64,000 nucleotides of DNA from Streptomyces sp. NBC_00250 (GTDB taxonomy: Bacteria; Actinomycetota; Actinomycetes; Streptomycetales; Streptomycetaceae). The position numbers were made by a program, and so were the translations under genes. Shown here piece after piece: positions 50,691-59,491 of this stretch (positions are counted from its first letter, which is position 1; each line of letters starts with the position of its first letter). The notes beneath the pieces are model-generated. The model searched no databases. It was given only the letters and a program-made list of their open reading frames with translations, and was not told where the DNA came from. Location: assembly GCF_036192275.1 (NCBI RefSeq), contig NZ_CP108088.1, positions 8,542,001 through 8,606,000 on the forward strand, in the 5' to 3' direction.

Positions 50691-52634
50691 ATGAGTGGTC
50701 AGCAGTCGGGTCGAGGGGGTGCGGGTGAGATCTTCCAGGCGCTCGCGGCGGACGATCCCACCACGGTCGCGGGATATCGGCTCGCCGCCAGGCTGGGTGC
50801 CGGCGGTATGGGCAAGGTGTATCTGTCGTACACCCCCGGTGGCCGGCCCGTCGCCATCAAGCTGATCCGCCCCGAATTCGGCGAGGACGCGGAGTTCCGC
50901 CGCCGGTTCGCCCAGGAGGTGCGCTCCGCGCAGCGCGTCCAGGGCCTCTTCACCGCGCCCGTGATCGACGCCGACCCCGAGGGCGCACAGCCCTGGCTGG
51001 CCACCGCCTACGTCCCGGGCCCCTCGCTCGCCGACGCGGTCGTCGCCCACGGAGCGCTGCCCGTCGAGACGGTGCTGCTGCTGGTCGCCGGCATGGCCGA
51101 GGCCCTGCACGTCATCCACGGCGCCGGGATCGTGCACCGCGACCTCAAGCCGTCCAACGTCCTCCTCGCCGCCGACGGGCCCCGCGTCATCGACTTCGGC
51201 ATCGCCCACGCGGCCGACGCGACCTCTCTCACCGGCAGCGGCGTCACGATCGGCACACCGTCGTTCATGGCGCCCGAGCAGGCCGCCGGGCGCAAGGTCA
51301 CCCCGGCCACCGACATCTTCGCGCTCGGGCAGGTCGCGGCGTACGCCTCGACCGGCGTCCCGGCCTTCGGCGAGGGAACCTCGCACGGCGTCCTCTACCG
51401 GATCGTGCACGAGGAGCCGGACCTCGGCGCGGTGCCGGAGCGACTGAACGAGCTCGTCACCCGCTGCCTCGCGAAGGACCCCGAGGCGCGGCCGACGCTC
51501 GCCGAGATCATTCGGCTCTGCCAGGCGGCGAACGCGTCGACGGTGCTCCGTCGGCCCGAGGACTGGCTGCCGGCACCGGTCTCCGCCGACATCACGGCCC
51601 GCGCGGCCGCTCCGGCGCCCGTCCAGACGCCGCCGCCCCCGCCGACCGCGCCCACGGGCGGCTATCCGCCCACCGCTCCGGCCGGGCCCGCGCCCGCCGC
51701 GGCCTACTCGCCGACCGCTCCGTCCACCCCGGCGCCGCCGGCCGCCCCGCCCGGCGCGTACGGGCCGCCCGTCGGGCACCAGGCCACGCCGCCGCCCGGG
51801 CCGTACAGCACGCCCCCGCCGCACGCGGCACCGACCCATGCCGCACCGCAGCACACGGCACCGACCCACGCGGCGCCGCAGCACACGACCCCGACCCACG
51901 CCGCGCCCGGCCACACCTACGCGCCGCAGCAGGGGCCCTTCCCGCCGTCGTACCCGCACCCGGGAGCCCCGGGAGGGCCGATGTCCACGCCGCCCGGCGC
52001 GCGGCGCGGCTCGGCCAAGAAGGGGCTGTTCGTCGCCGTGGCAGCCGTGCTCGCCTTCGGTGTCGTGGGCGGTGTCACCGCCTACACGCTCCTGAAGGAC
52101 AAGGACCGGACGAACGCTTCGGACAACGACAAGCCGAGCGGCACGGGGGGCCCGACGGCTTCGGGTACCACCGGGACCGGCGGCACCGGTAGCACCAGCG
52201 GCACGACCGGCACGCCCAGTGCGAAGCCCCCGACCGCGCCCGCCGCGAAGCCCGCCGACTTCACGAACATCAACCTCACCGCCGGATACCACCTGACCCT
52301 CGGGGACGAGGTCGTACGGCCCCAGGACGGCGAGGACGGCGGGTACGAACTCTCCTACGACACCGGCGGGTACTTCGACGCCGAGAGCAGCGGCGGCAAC
52401 CTGGTGCTCCTCGACCCCGGGCAGGTGGGCTCCCTCGACGTGTGCCGCGCGGAGACCCGGTTCACCCAGAACGTGTACGTGAGCAAGCTGTCCCAGGGCC
52501 GCCAGCTGTGCGTCACGACGGGGAGCGGCCACATGGGCCTCGTCACCGTCAAGGGCATCTCCCCGGAGGACTCGCCCAGCACCTACGTGACCATCGACGT
52601 GACCGTCTGGCGGAACGCCGCCCCGTCGTCGTAG
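50691..52634 (+). CDS. Membrane-anchored Ser/Thr protein kinase
   Basis: 647 aa; the ATG follows GGGGAG. Kinase domain about 28-285: LGAGGMGKVYLSY, VAIKLIRPE, HRDLKPSN, DFGIAHA, GTPSFMAPEQ. A Pro/Ala/His-rich juxtamembrane stretch (about 300-440) includes repeats of HAAPTHAAPQHT. One transmembrane helix LFVAVAAVLAFGVVGGVTAY (about 447-466) follows, then a Gly/Thr-rich stalk. An extracellular domain of about 125 residues has two cysteines (CRAETRF, LCVTTG), probably a disulfide-bonded ligand-sensing fold. No PASTA repeats. Signal unknown. Confidence 0.92.
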   Translation: MSGQQSGRGGAGEIFQALAADDPTTVAGYRLAARLGAGGMGKVYLSYTPGGRPVAIKLIRPEFGEDAEFRRRFAQEVRSAQRVQGLFTAPVIDADPEGAQPWLATAYVPGPSLADAVVAHGALPVETVLLLVAGMAEALHVIHGAGIVHRDLKPSNVLLAADGPRVIDFGIAHAADATSLTGSGVTIGTPSFMAPEQAAGRKVTPATDIFALGQVAAYASTGVPAFGEGTSHGVLYRIVHEEPDLGAVPERLNELVTRCLAKDPEARPTLAEIIRLCQAANASTVLRRPEDWLPAPVSADITARAAAPAPVQTPPPPPTAPTGGYPPTAPAGPAPAAAYSPTAPSTPAPPAAPPGAYGPPVGHQATPPPGPYSTPPPHAAPTHAAPQHTAPTHAAPQHTTPTHAAPGHTYAPQQGPFPPSYPHPGAPGGPMSTPPGARRGSAKKGLFVAVAAVLAFGVVGGVTAYTLLKDKDRTNASDNDKPSGTGGPTASGTTGTGGTGSTSGTTGTPSAKPPTAPAAKPADFTNINLTAGYHLTLGDEVVRPQDGEDGGYELSYDTGGYFDAESSGGNLVLLDPGQVGSLDVCRAETRFTQNVYVSKLSQGRQLCVTTGSGHMGLVTVKGISPEDSPSTYVTIDVTVWRNAAPSS

Positions 52635-52651
52635 GCCGGACGCGGCCCAGG

Positions 52652-53467
52652 TCAGGACGCCCAGTGCGCGGGGCGCTCGAAACCCTCCGGAAGGCGGGTC
52701 TCGGCGTTCCCGCGCGCCGCGTTCAGCTGGGGCTGCGTCAGGAAGAGGGCGCCCGTCAGGTCCGCGCCCGAGAGATCGGCGTCCCGCAGGTCCGCGCCGA
52801 TCAGATCCGTGAGCGACAGATCGGCCCCCGTCAGATCGGCGGCGATCAGCAGCGCCCCGCGCAGGTCGGTGCCCCGCAGCTTCGCCCCGCGCAGCCGCTT
52901 GCCGAGCAGGTCCGCCCCCCGCCGGCTCTTCGGCTTGCCGCCGGCCGTGGCGCGGACCAACTCGCTCGTCCGCAGGAGCAGCTGGTTCACCTCGGCGCGC
53001 ACGTCCGGCACCCGCAGCTTCTCCAGGTCGTCCGCCGAGCCTCCGGTGAGCTTCTCGACGCGGGCGAGCGCGGTCCGCAGCTCGGCGTGGACGGGGCGGG
53101 CCGCCGGGCGGCCCAGCGCCTCCGTGAGGTAGCGCAGCAGCTCGTGGAGCTGGCGCATCACGTAGAACACGTCGTACATCTGGCTCGCGGTCTCCGGCGC
53201 CTCGCGCCAGGACACGCCGCCGAAGGTCACCTGGGAGACCTGCTGGCCGGCGCCGAAGCAGTCGTACACCGTGCAGCCCTGGAATCCGCTCGGTCGCAGC
53301 CGGGTGTGGATGCCGCAGCGGAAGTCCTCCTGGAGGTTCCGGCAGGGCTCACCGGGCGCCTTGTTCACGGCGAAGTCGGCGGACTTCGCGAAAGGCAGCG
53401 CCACACAGCACAGACCGAAGCAGTTGGCGCAGTCGCCGCGCAGTGCGGATTCCCGGGTCTCGGCCAC
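52652..53467 (-). CDS. YkgJ-like CxxCxxxCC domain fused to pentapeptide repeats
   Basis: 271 aa from GTG 53467 with a GAAGGAA site. The N-terminus is cysteine-rich in the style of the CxxCxxCC metal-chelating family (PF03692): DCANCFGLCC at 13-22, PCRNLQEDFRCGIH, then GFQGCTVYDC. The middle (about 85-170) is helical (MRQLHELLRYLTEA, VNQLLLRTSELVR). The C-terminus (about 178-238) is about nine pentapeptide repeats, A(D/N)LxG type (GAKLRGTDLRGALLIAADLT, GADLRDADLSGADLTGA), forming a right-handed beta-helix. Function unknown; an Fe or Zn site joined to a DNA-mimic-type helix would be unusual. Confidence 0.82.
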   Translation of the reverse strand: MAETRESALRGDCANCFGLCCVALPFAKSADFAVNKAPGEPCRNLQEDFRCGIHTRLRPSGFQGCTVYDCFGAGQQVSQVTFGGVSWREAPETASQMYDVFYVMRQLHELLRYLTEALGRPAARPVHAELRTALARVEKLTGGSADDLEKLRVPDVRAEVNQLLLRTSELVRATAGGKPKSRRGADLLGKRLRGAKLRGTDLRGALLIAADLTGADLSLTDLIGADLRDADLSGADLTGALFLTQPQLNAARGNAETRLPEGFERPAHWAS

Positions 53468-53570
53468 GGTGGAACGGTTCCTTCGCTGATCGGGGACGGT
53501 CCGGCCACCGTATCGCGCTCTCGGTGAAACCCGTTGCGAAGATCGCCCGGGGTCCGTGAGGATCGACGTC

Positions 53571-55094
53571 ATGCCCAAGATCATTTCGTACGACGGGACC
53601 GAACTCGCCTACCGGATCGTGGGGGAGGGCGAGCCGCTGGTCTGCCTGGCGGGCGGACCGATGCGGGACGCCGTCTATCTCGGCGACCTGGGAGGGCTCG
53701 CCGCCCACCGCGCCCTGGTCCTCCTCGATCCCCGAGGCACCGGGGCGAGCGCCGAGCCGGCCGACCCCGGCACGTACCGCTGCGACCGGCAGGTCGGCGA
53801 CGTCGAGGCGCTCCGCGTCCACCTCGGTCTGGAGCGCATCGACCTCCTCGGTCACTCGGCCTCCGGGAACCTGGCCACCCTGTACGCCGCCGCCCACCCC
53901 GAACGGATCCGCTCCCTCGTCCTCGTCACCTCCATGGGCCGCGCGGTCGGCGTCGACACCACCGACGAGGAGTGGGACAAGGCCGTCGAGGTCTTCGCCG
54001 ACCAGCCCTGGTACGCGGAGGCGAGGGCCGCACTCGACACGATCGGCCCGGACACCCCGCTGGCGCGCGTCAATGAGATCGCGGCCCCCTTCGCCTACGG
54101 CCGCTGGGACGCGGCCGCGCAGGAACACGCGGCGGGCGCGGAACGGCAGATCCACTGGGAGGCCGCCGTCGCCTACCACGGCGAGGGCGCCTACGACCCG
54201 GAGGCGATCCGCCGCGCGCTCACCGCGCTCACCGCGCCGGTCCTGATCCTGGCGGGGGAGTACGACGCGAATCCCACCCCGGCCAAGGCGGCCGAGGCGG
54301 CCGCCCACTTCCCCCACGCCGAACTCGTCGTGCTGCCGGGCGCCGGACACTTCCCCTGGGTGGACGACGCGGAGGCGTTCGTCCACCCGATCGCCGCCTT
54401 CCTCGACCCGGAGGTGCGTACGGTCACGGTGGACGGCGTACGCCTCGCCTACCGGGTACAGGGCGCCGAGGACGCCCCGCCCGTCGTCCTGGTCCACGGG
54501 CGCACCGAGAACAGCACGACCTGGACGCGGATCGCGACGGAACTCGCCGCCGACCACCGGGTGTACGCGGTCGACCTACGCGGCCACGGACTCAGCGACC
54601 GGCCGGGTCGCTACGGCTTCGACGTCTTCCGAGACGAACTCGGCGGCTTCATCGAGGCCCTCGGCCTCACCGGCGCCACGGTCGTCGCCCACTCGATGGG
54701 CGCCGGTGCCGCGTATCTGCTCGCTCAGCGGAAGCCGGAGCTCATCGGCAGGCTCGTCCTGGAGGAGCCGCCGGTCTTCTTCCCGCTCGACCCGCCGCGC
54801 CCGTGGGTCGCACGTCCCGAGGGCCCCCTCGGCTTCGACTGGGAGATCGTCCTGGCCACGAACGCCCAGCTGAACGCGCCCGATTCCGCTTGGCGCGAGG
54901 AGCTCCCCGCGATCACGGCCCCCACCCTCGTCGTCGCGGGCGGCCCGGCCAGCCACATCTCCCAGGACCAGCTGCCCTGGCTGGCCGACCGCATCCCCGA
55001 CGCCCGCCTCGTGACGATCGAGTCGGGACACCTCGTCCACACGGACCGGCCGACGGAGTTCCTGGCCGCACTGCGGGAGTTCGGACTCCGGTGA
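53571..55094 (+). CDS. Two alpha/beta-hydrolase domains fused in tandem
   Basis: 507 aa; ATG 53571 (an ATG-like GTG five codons earlier is possible). First domain 1-283: LAGGPMRDAVYLGDLGGL, LDPRGTGAS, nucleophile S96 in GHSASG, late GAGHFPWVDDAEAF. Second domain 284-507: VVLVHGRTENSTTWTRI, DLRGHGLSD, AHSMGA near 372, and ESGHLVHTDRPTEF. Both keep Ser, acid and His positions, so both may be active. The joint at FLDPEVRTVTVDGVRLAY directly repeats the start of a hydrolase domain, consistent with fusion of adjacent genes. Confidence 0.88.
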   Translation: MPKIISYDGTELAYRIVGEGEPLVCLAGGPMRDAVYLGDLGGLAAHRALVLLDPRGTGASAEPADPGTYRCDRQVGDVEALRVHLGLERIDLLGHSASGNLATLYAAAHPERIRSLVLVTSMGRAVGVDTTDEEWDKAVEVFADQPWYAEARAALDTIGPDTPLARVNEIAAPFAYGRWDAAAQEHAAGAERQIHWEAAVAYHGEGAYDPEAIRRALTALTAPVLILAGEYDANPTPAKAAEAAAHFPHAELVVLPGAGHFPWVDDAEAFVHPIAAFLDPEVRTVTVDGVRLAYRVQGAEDAPPVVLVHGRTENSTTWTRIATELAADHRVYAVDLRGHGLSDRPGRYGFDVFRDELGGFIEALGLTGATVVAHSMGAGAAYLLAQRKPELIGRLVLEEPPVFFPLDPPRPWVARPEGPLGFDWEIVLATNAQLNAPDSAWREELPAITAPTLVVAGGPASHISQDQLPWLADRIPDARLVTIESGHLVHTDRPTEFLAALREFGLR

Positions 55095-55119
55095 GGTGAG
55101 GTGAGGTGAGGTGAGGTGA
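55090..55119 (+). repeat. Six perfect GGTGA pentanucleotide repeats
   Basis: The tract begins in the stop codon of the tandem hydrolase gene (TGA 55092-55094) and continues into the gap. As every unit carries TGA, changes in copy number would not extend the protein in that frame. Confidence 0.9.
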
Positions 55120-55278
55120 GGGCGGGCCGTGACCTGCTCGGCGGGCGGATCCGGCGCCGCGTCCTTGGGCCGATCGGCCCAGGTGCGGCGCGCCTCGGCC
55201 GTACGGGCGGATGCCGGTGGAAGATCGGACCTCCGCCCACGACGACATCGCCTCGGCGCGACGAGACAGGAGCCAGGT

Positions 55279-55692
55279 GTGCCCACTCGCCTCAATCCCT
55301 ACCTCAGCTTCTCCGGTGAAGCGAAGCAGGCCATGGAGTTCTACAAGCAGGTCCTCGGTGGCAGCCTCGCCCTCAACACGTACGGCGACTCCGGCGCCGG
55401 GGCGCCCCCCGGATACGCCGACAAGATCATGCACGGCATGCTGGAGACGCCCAGCGGATTCACTCTGATGGGCTCCGACACCCCGCCCGGCATGGAGCAC
55501 ACGCCGGGGAACAACTTCGCGGTGAGCCTGAGCGGCGACGACGCGGCCGAACTGCGCGGCTACTGGGAGAAGCTGTCCGACGGCAGCACCGTGTCCGTCC
55601 CGCTGGACAAGCAGATGTGGGGCGATGTGTTCGGCATGTGCACGGACAAGTTCGGGATCACGTGGATGGTCAACATCACCGAGCAGCGCTGA
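55279..55692 (+). CDS. VOC-family (PhnB-like glyoxalase fold) protein
   Basis: 137 aa from GTG 55279 with an AGGAG site. PhnB-type VOC fold: LNPYLSFSGEAKQAMEFYKQ, VLGGSLALNTYGDSG, KIMHGMLETPSGFTLMGSD, WEKLSDGSTVSVPLDKQMWG, and DKFGITWMVNI. Members are usually small cytoplasmic metal-binding or antibiotic-binding proteins; no substrate can be assigned. It ends at a strong hairpin terminator. Confidence 0.92.
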   Translation: MPTRLNPYLSFSGEAKQAMEFYKQVLGGSLALNTYGDSGAGAPPGYADKIMHGMLETPSGFTLMGSDTPPGMEHTPGNNFAVSLSGDDAAELRGYWEKLSDGSTVSVPLDKQMWGDVFGMCTDKFGITWMVNITEQR

Positions 55693-55734
55693 TCCGGATC
55701 CGGTACGGAGCGGGAGCGCCGAGCGGCGTCCGCC

Positions 55735-55778
55735 CACGGTGAACGCCCCGTCCTCATCAGGACGGGGCGTTCACCGTG
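55735..55778. terminator. Strong bidirectional terminator, 20-base-pair stem
   Basis: CACGGTGAACGCCCCGTCCT (55735-55754), loop CATC, and the perfect complementary arm (55759-55778). Located between the convergent VOC gene and the fadD19-like gene. Confidence 0.9.
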
Positions 55779-55785
55779 CCACGCC

Positions 55786-57423
55786 TCAGGCGCGATCCTC
55801 GGCGCTCGCGTCCGCCTCCACCGCCACCGTGCGGGCCCAGCGGTAGTCCGCCTTGCCGCTGGGGGAGCGCTGGATGCGGTCGGTGAGGACCAGCTGGCGG
55901 GGGACCTTGTACCCCGCCAAACGGGGGCGGCAGTGGGTCTGGAGGGACTCCAGGTCCAGGGGAGGCGCGTCCGGGCGGAGCTGGACGACCGCGGCGACAT
56001 GGTTGCCCCAGCGGGCGTCCGGCACTCCGGCGACCAGTGCGTCGTACACGTCGGGGTGGGACTTCAGCGCCTGCTCGACCTCCTCCGGATAGACCTTCTC
56101 GCCGCCCGTGTTGATGCACTGGGAGCCGCGCCCGAGGACGGTGACCACCCCGGTGTCGTCCACCGTCGCCATGTCGCCGAGGAGCACCCACCGCACCCCG
56201 TCCCGCTCGAAGAACGTCTCGGCGGTCTTCTCGGGGTCGTTGTAGTAGCCGAGCGGCACGTGGCCGCGCTGGGCCAGCCGGCCGATCTCGCCGGTGCCGA
56301 CGGGGGCACGGGTCGCCGGGTCGACGACCTGGGTGCGTTCGTTGACGTGGAGCCGGAAGCCCTTGGCGGGGCCGGAGTCGTCGGTGGCGCGGCCGTTGGA
56401 ACCGGACTCGGTGGAGCCGAAGTTGTTGAGCAGGAGCACGTTCGGCATCAGCTCCTGGAGCTGCGCCCGCACGGTCTCCGACATGATCGCCCCGGACGAG
56501 GAGAGGCTGAAGAGGGCGGAGAGGTCCGTGCCCTTCAGCGGCCCGCGCAGCGCGTCCACGAGGGGCCGCAGCATCGCGTCCCCGACCAGGGAGATGCTGG
56601 AGACCTTCTCCTTCTCCAAGGTGCGGAGGACTTCCTCCGGGACGTACTTGCGGTGCAGGACGACCCGCTGGCCGTAGTTGAAGGCGATGAACGCGGTCAG
56701 TGTGGAGGTGCCGTGCATGAGCGGCGGCGCGGGGAAGAAGGTGATGCCGGCGCCACCGGCCGCGACCCGCTCGGCCAGTTCCTCGGGGCGCTTCACCGGC
56801 TCGCCCGAGGGGTCGCCGCCGAAGAGTCCCGCGAAGAACAGGTCCTCCTGGCGCCACAGGACGCCCTTGGGCATCCCGGTCGTACCGCCGGTGTAGATGA
56901 TGAAGAGGTCGTCCGCCGAGCGTGGCCCGAAGCCCCGCTCGGGTGATCCGCCGGCCTCCGCCCCGGTGTACGGCACGCAGTCCAGGTCGGCCGCTCCCTC
57001 GGGCGGGGTCCCCACCCTCACGAGGTGCCGCAGCTTCTCCGTCTGCGGCAGCGCCGCCGCGACCCGGTCCGTGAACTCGGCGTCGAAGACGAGTGCGGCC
57101 AGGTCGGCGTCCCGGTAGAGGTAGACCAACTCCTCTTCCACGTAACGGTAGTTCACGTTGACCGGCACGATCCGCGCCTTGAGGCAGGCGAGGACGGTCT
57201 GCAGGTACTCGATCCCGTTGTACAGGTGGAGGCCGAGGTGTTCGCCGGGCCGGATGCCCGCGTCGACGAGGTGGTGGGCGATGCGGTTGGCGGCGGCGTC
57301 GAGCCCGGCGTACGTGAGCCTGCGCTCCTCGCCCGTCCCCGGATGATCGACGTACACCAGTGCCTCGCGGTCGGGCACCGCGTCGACCACCGATTCGAAC
57401 AGGTCGGCAAGGTTGTACTCCAC
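55786..57423 (-). CDS. Steroid side-chain acyl-CoA synthetase, FadD19-like
   Basis: 545 aa from GTG 57423, with a GGAGGAA site 5-6 bases upstream; FadD19 of M. tuberculosis (Rv3515c) is 548 aa and starts in the same place. An upstream ATG at 57483 lacks this. Motifs: IIYTGGTTGMPKGVLWRQED, PPLMHGTSTLTAF, LVGDAMLRPLVDALRG, GRGSQCINTGGEKVYPEEVE, and the end IQRSPSGKADYRWAR, which is very close to the FadD19 ending. In mycobacteria FadD19 activates the C26 sterol side chain to its CoA ester. Divergent from the echA19-like gene with a KstR-type operator between. Substrate by homology only. Confidence 0.85.
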   Translation of the reverse strand: MEYNLADLFESVVDAVPDREALVYVDHPGTGEERRLTYAGLDAAANRIAHHLVDAGIRPGEHLGLHLYNGIEYLQTVLACLKARIVPVNVNYRYVEEELVYLYRDADLAALVFDAEFTDRVAAALPQTEKLRHLVRVGTPPEGAADLDCVPYTGAEAGGSPERGFGPRSADDLFIIYTGGTTGMPKGVLWRQEDLFFAGLFGGDPSGEPVKRPEELAERVAAGGAGITFFPAPPLMHGTSTLTAFIAFNYGQRVVLHRKYVPEEVLRTLEKEKVSSISLVGDAMLRPLVDALRGPLKGTDLSALFSLSSSGAIMSETVRAQLQELMPNVLLLNNFGSTESGSNGRATDDSGPAKGFRLHVNERTQVVDPATRAPVGTGEIGRLAQRGHVPLGYYNDPEKTAETFFERDGVRWVLLGDMATVDDTGVVTVLGRGSQCINTGGEKVYPEEVEQALKSHPDVYDALVAGVPDARWGNHVAAVVQLRPDAPPLDLESLQTHCRPRLAGYKVPRQLVLTDRIQRSPSGKADYRWARTVAVEADASAEDRA

Positions 57424-57522
57424 CGTTCCTCCTGACCCCGGCTCGCGCTGACTCGTACGGGTGCGCACTGGCTCGGCGGTCATTAGAGCGCCGACCGGCG
57501 ACGGGGGGAAGGGGGTGCGCAG

Positions 57523-57548
57523 AAGAATCTGACTGAGTGTCAGAAAAC
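57523..57548. promoter_or_regulatory. 26-bp dyad element A2 (shared with 34644-34669)
   Basis: AAGAATCTGAC, six bases (TGAGTG), TCAGAAAAC: identical to the element at 34644-34669 except for the six central bases. The inverted repeat TCTGA-N7-TCAGA is inside; here the arms extend to TCTGAC/GTCAGA. It lies 100 bases from the fadD19-like start and 60 from the echA19-like start. Confidence 0.65.
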
Positions 57549-57571
57549 TATTGAACTGGACCCCCGGCTCC

Positions 57572-57585
57572 TGCAACCTGTTCCA
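57572..57585. promoter_or_regulatory. KstR-type operator in the divergent fadD19/echA19-like promoter
   Basis: TGCAACCTGTTCCA fits the KstR consensus TNNAACNNGTTNNA at all fixed positions and lies 23 bases before the echA19-like start. In mycobacteria this same promoter (Rv3515c-Rv3516) is a KstR target. Confidence 0.7.
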
Positions 57586-57607
57586 GAACTGGAGACGGGA
57601 GACCCCC

Positions 57608-58408
57608 ATGGGTGGCACCGAACACCTCGGCGTGCGGCGCGAAGGCGCCACGCTCGTACTCACCTTGAACCGGCCCGAGGCCAAGAACGCCCTCTCGCTG
57701 CCGATGCTCGTCGGCCTCTACGACGGCTGGCTGGAGGCCGACGCCGACGACAGCATCCGCTCCGTCGTCCTCACCGGCGCGGGCGGCACGTTCTGCGCCG
57801 GCATGGACCTCAAGGCCCTCGCCGGCAAGGGAATGGAGGGCGAGCAGTACCGGGACCGGCTCAAGGCCGACCCCGACCTGCACTGGAAGGCGATGCTGCG
57901 CCACCACCGCCCCCGCAAACCCGTCATCGCCGCCGTCGAGGGCTACTGCGTCGCGGGCGGCACCGAGATCCTCCAGGGGACGGACATCCGGGTCGCGGCC
58001 GCCTCGGCGACGTTCGGCCTCTTCGAGGTCCGGCGCGGGCTCTTCCCGATCGGCGGCTCCACGGTCCGCCTGCCCCGACAGATCGCCCGTACCCACGCCC
58101 TCGAAATGCTCCTCACGGGCCGCCCGTACACGGCCGAGGAGGCCGCACGCATCGGCCTCGTCGGACGGGTCGTCCCCGACGGCACCGCACTCGACACGGC
58201 CCTCGACATCGCCGACCGGATCAACGCCTGCGGCCCGCTCGCCGTCGAGGCCGTGAAGGCATCCGTGTACGAAACCACCGAGATGACGGAGACGGAGGGG
58301 CTGGCCGCCGAACTGAAGCGCGGGTGGCCGATCTTCGACACGGCGGACGCCAAGGAGGGGGCGCGGGCGTTCGCGGAGAAGCGGGCGCCGGAGTACCGCC
58401 GGGAGTGA
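57608..58408 (+). CDS. Enoyl-CoA hydratase, EchA19-like
   Basis: 266 aa; M. tuberculosis EchA19 (Rv3516) is similar in size. Crotonase fold: LVLTLNRPEAKNALSLPMLV, oxyanion-hole GAGGTFCAGMDLKALAG, the catalytic region KPVIAAVEGYCVAGGTEILQ, then FGLFEVRRGLFPIGGSTVRL with the conserved active-site Glu. It hydrates 2-enoyl-CoA esters, here probably of a sterol side chain given its neighbours. First of four rightward genes; a large hairpin follows before the next gene. Confidence 0.88.
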   Translation: MGGTEHLGVRREGATLVLTLNRPEAKNALSLPMLVGLYDGWLEADADDSIRSVVLTGAGGTFCAGMDLKALAGKGMEGEQYRDRLKADPDLHWKAMLRHHRPRKPVIAAVEGYCVAGGTEILQGTDIRVAAASATFGLFEVRRGLFPIGGSTVRLPRQIARTHALEMLLTGRPYTAEEAARIGLVGRVVPDGTALDTALDIADRINACGPLAVEAVKASVYETTEMTETEGLAAELKRGWPIFDTADAKEGARAFAEKRAPEYRRE

Positions 58409-58410
58409 CC

Positions 58411-58481
58411 TTTCCCCACCCGGCCCCTTCCCGTGATCGGGGGCTCCGCCCCGGATCACGGGAAGGGGCCGGGTGGGGAAA
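58411..58481. terminator. Giant perfect hairpin, 28-base arms, inside the operon
   Basis: Arms 58411-58438 and 58454-58481 are perfectly complementary; the loop holds a further four-base stem GGGG/CCCC around CTCCG. The core GGGGCTCCGCCCC is a motif often seen between Streptomyces genes. It starts two bases after the echA19-like stop. It could attenuate or stabilise the mRNA, or separate two transcripts. Confidence 0.85.
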
Positions 58482-58531
58482 CGGCCCCGCGCAGCGGCCC
58501 CGTAACCCAACCCTACGAAGGAGCCCCGCTC

Positions 58532-59491
58532 ATGAAAGCCGCCCCGCCCCCCGAAATCCTGCAAGCACCGCTCGTCGTCGAATTCCCCTTCACCCGCTCC
58601 CTCGGCCCCGTCCAGTCCGCCTTCCTCACCGGCCTGCGCGAGCGAACCGTCCTCGGCGTCCGCACCGAGACCGGCGAGATCCTCGTCCCGCCCGTCGAGT
58701 ACGACCCCGCCACCGCCGCCGAGCTCCGCGACCTCGTCGAGGTCGGCGCCACCGGCACCGTCACCACCTGGGCCTGGAACCCCGAGCCCCGCACCGGGCA
58801 GCCCCTCCGGACGCCCTTCGCATGGGTCCTCGTCCGCCTCGACGGCGCCGACACCGCCCTCCTGCACGCCCTGGACGCTTCCGGCCCCGAAGCCGTCCGC
58901 TCCGGCATGCGGGTCCGGATCCGCTGGGCGGCCGAACGTTCCGGCGCGATCACGGACATCGCCTGCTTCGAGCCGTACGACAGTGACCCGACGGCCGAAC
59001 CACGTCCGCACGAGGGGCGGTTCGCCGACCCCGTCACCGGCATCGTCGCCCCCGCCCGCCTCGACTACACCTACAGCCCCGGCCGCGCACAGACCCGCTA
59101 TCTGCACGCCCTCGCCGAGCGCCGCACCGTCGGCGAGCGCTGCCCCTCCTGCGCCAAGGTCTACGTGCCGCCCCGCGGCGCCTGCCCCACCTGCGGCATC
59201 GCCACCACCGACCAGGTCGAGGTCGGTCCGAGCGGCACCGTCACCACCTTCTGCATCGTCAACATCAAGGCGAAGAACGCCGAGATCGACGTGCCGTACG
59301 TCTACGCACACATCGCCCTCGACGGCGCCGGGCTCGCCCTCCACGGACGCATCGCCGGCATCCCGTACGACCAGGTCCGGATGGGCCTGCGCGTCGAACC
59401 GGTGTGGAGCGAGGACGGCCGCTACCCCGACCACTACCGGCCCACCGGCGAGCCCGACGCCGACTACGACACCTACAAGGAGCTGCTGTGA
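58532..59491 (+). CDS. DUF35 Zn-ribbon/OB-fold protein, Rv3521-like
   Basis: 319 aa; the ATG follows GAAGGAG. The N-terminal half (about 1-165) is an OB/DUF35-like lobe (RERTVLGVRTETGEILVPPV, GTVTTWAWN). The second half has the rubredoxin-like zinc ribbon CPSCAKVYVPPRGACPTCG and an OB fold (GTVTTFCIVNIKAKNAEIDV, YVYAHIALDG). DUF35 proteins bind and activate thiolase-fold partners, as ChsH2-Ltp2 do in sterol side-chain retro-aldol cleavage. It ends in a GTGA overlap with the first thiolase gene, which is its likely partner. Confidence 0.88.
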   Translation: MKAAPPPEILQAPLVVEFPFTRSLGPVQSAFLTGLRERTVLGVRTETGEILVPPVEYDPATAAELRDLVEVGATGTVTTWAWNPEPRTGQPLRTPFAWVLVRLDGADTALLHALDASGPEAVRSGMRVRIRWAAERSGAITDIACFEPYDSDPTAEPRPHEGRFADPVTGIVAPARLDYTYSPGRAQTRYLHALAERRTVGERCPSCAKVYVPPRGACPTCGIATTDQVEVGPSGTVTTFCIVNIKAKNAEIDVPYVYAHIALDGAGLALHGRIAGIPYDQVRMGLRVEPVWSEDGRYPDHYRPTGEPDADYDTYKELL

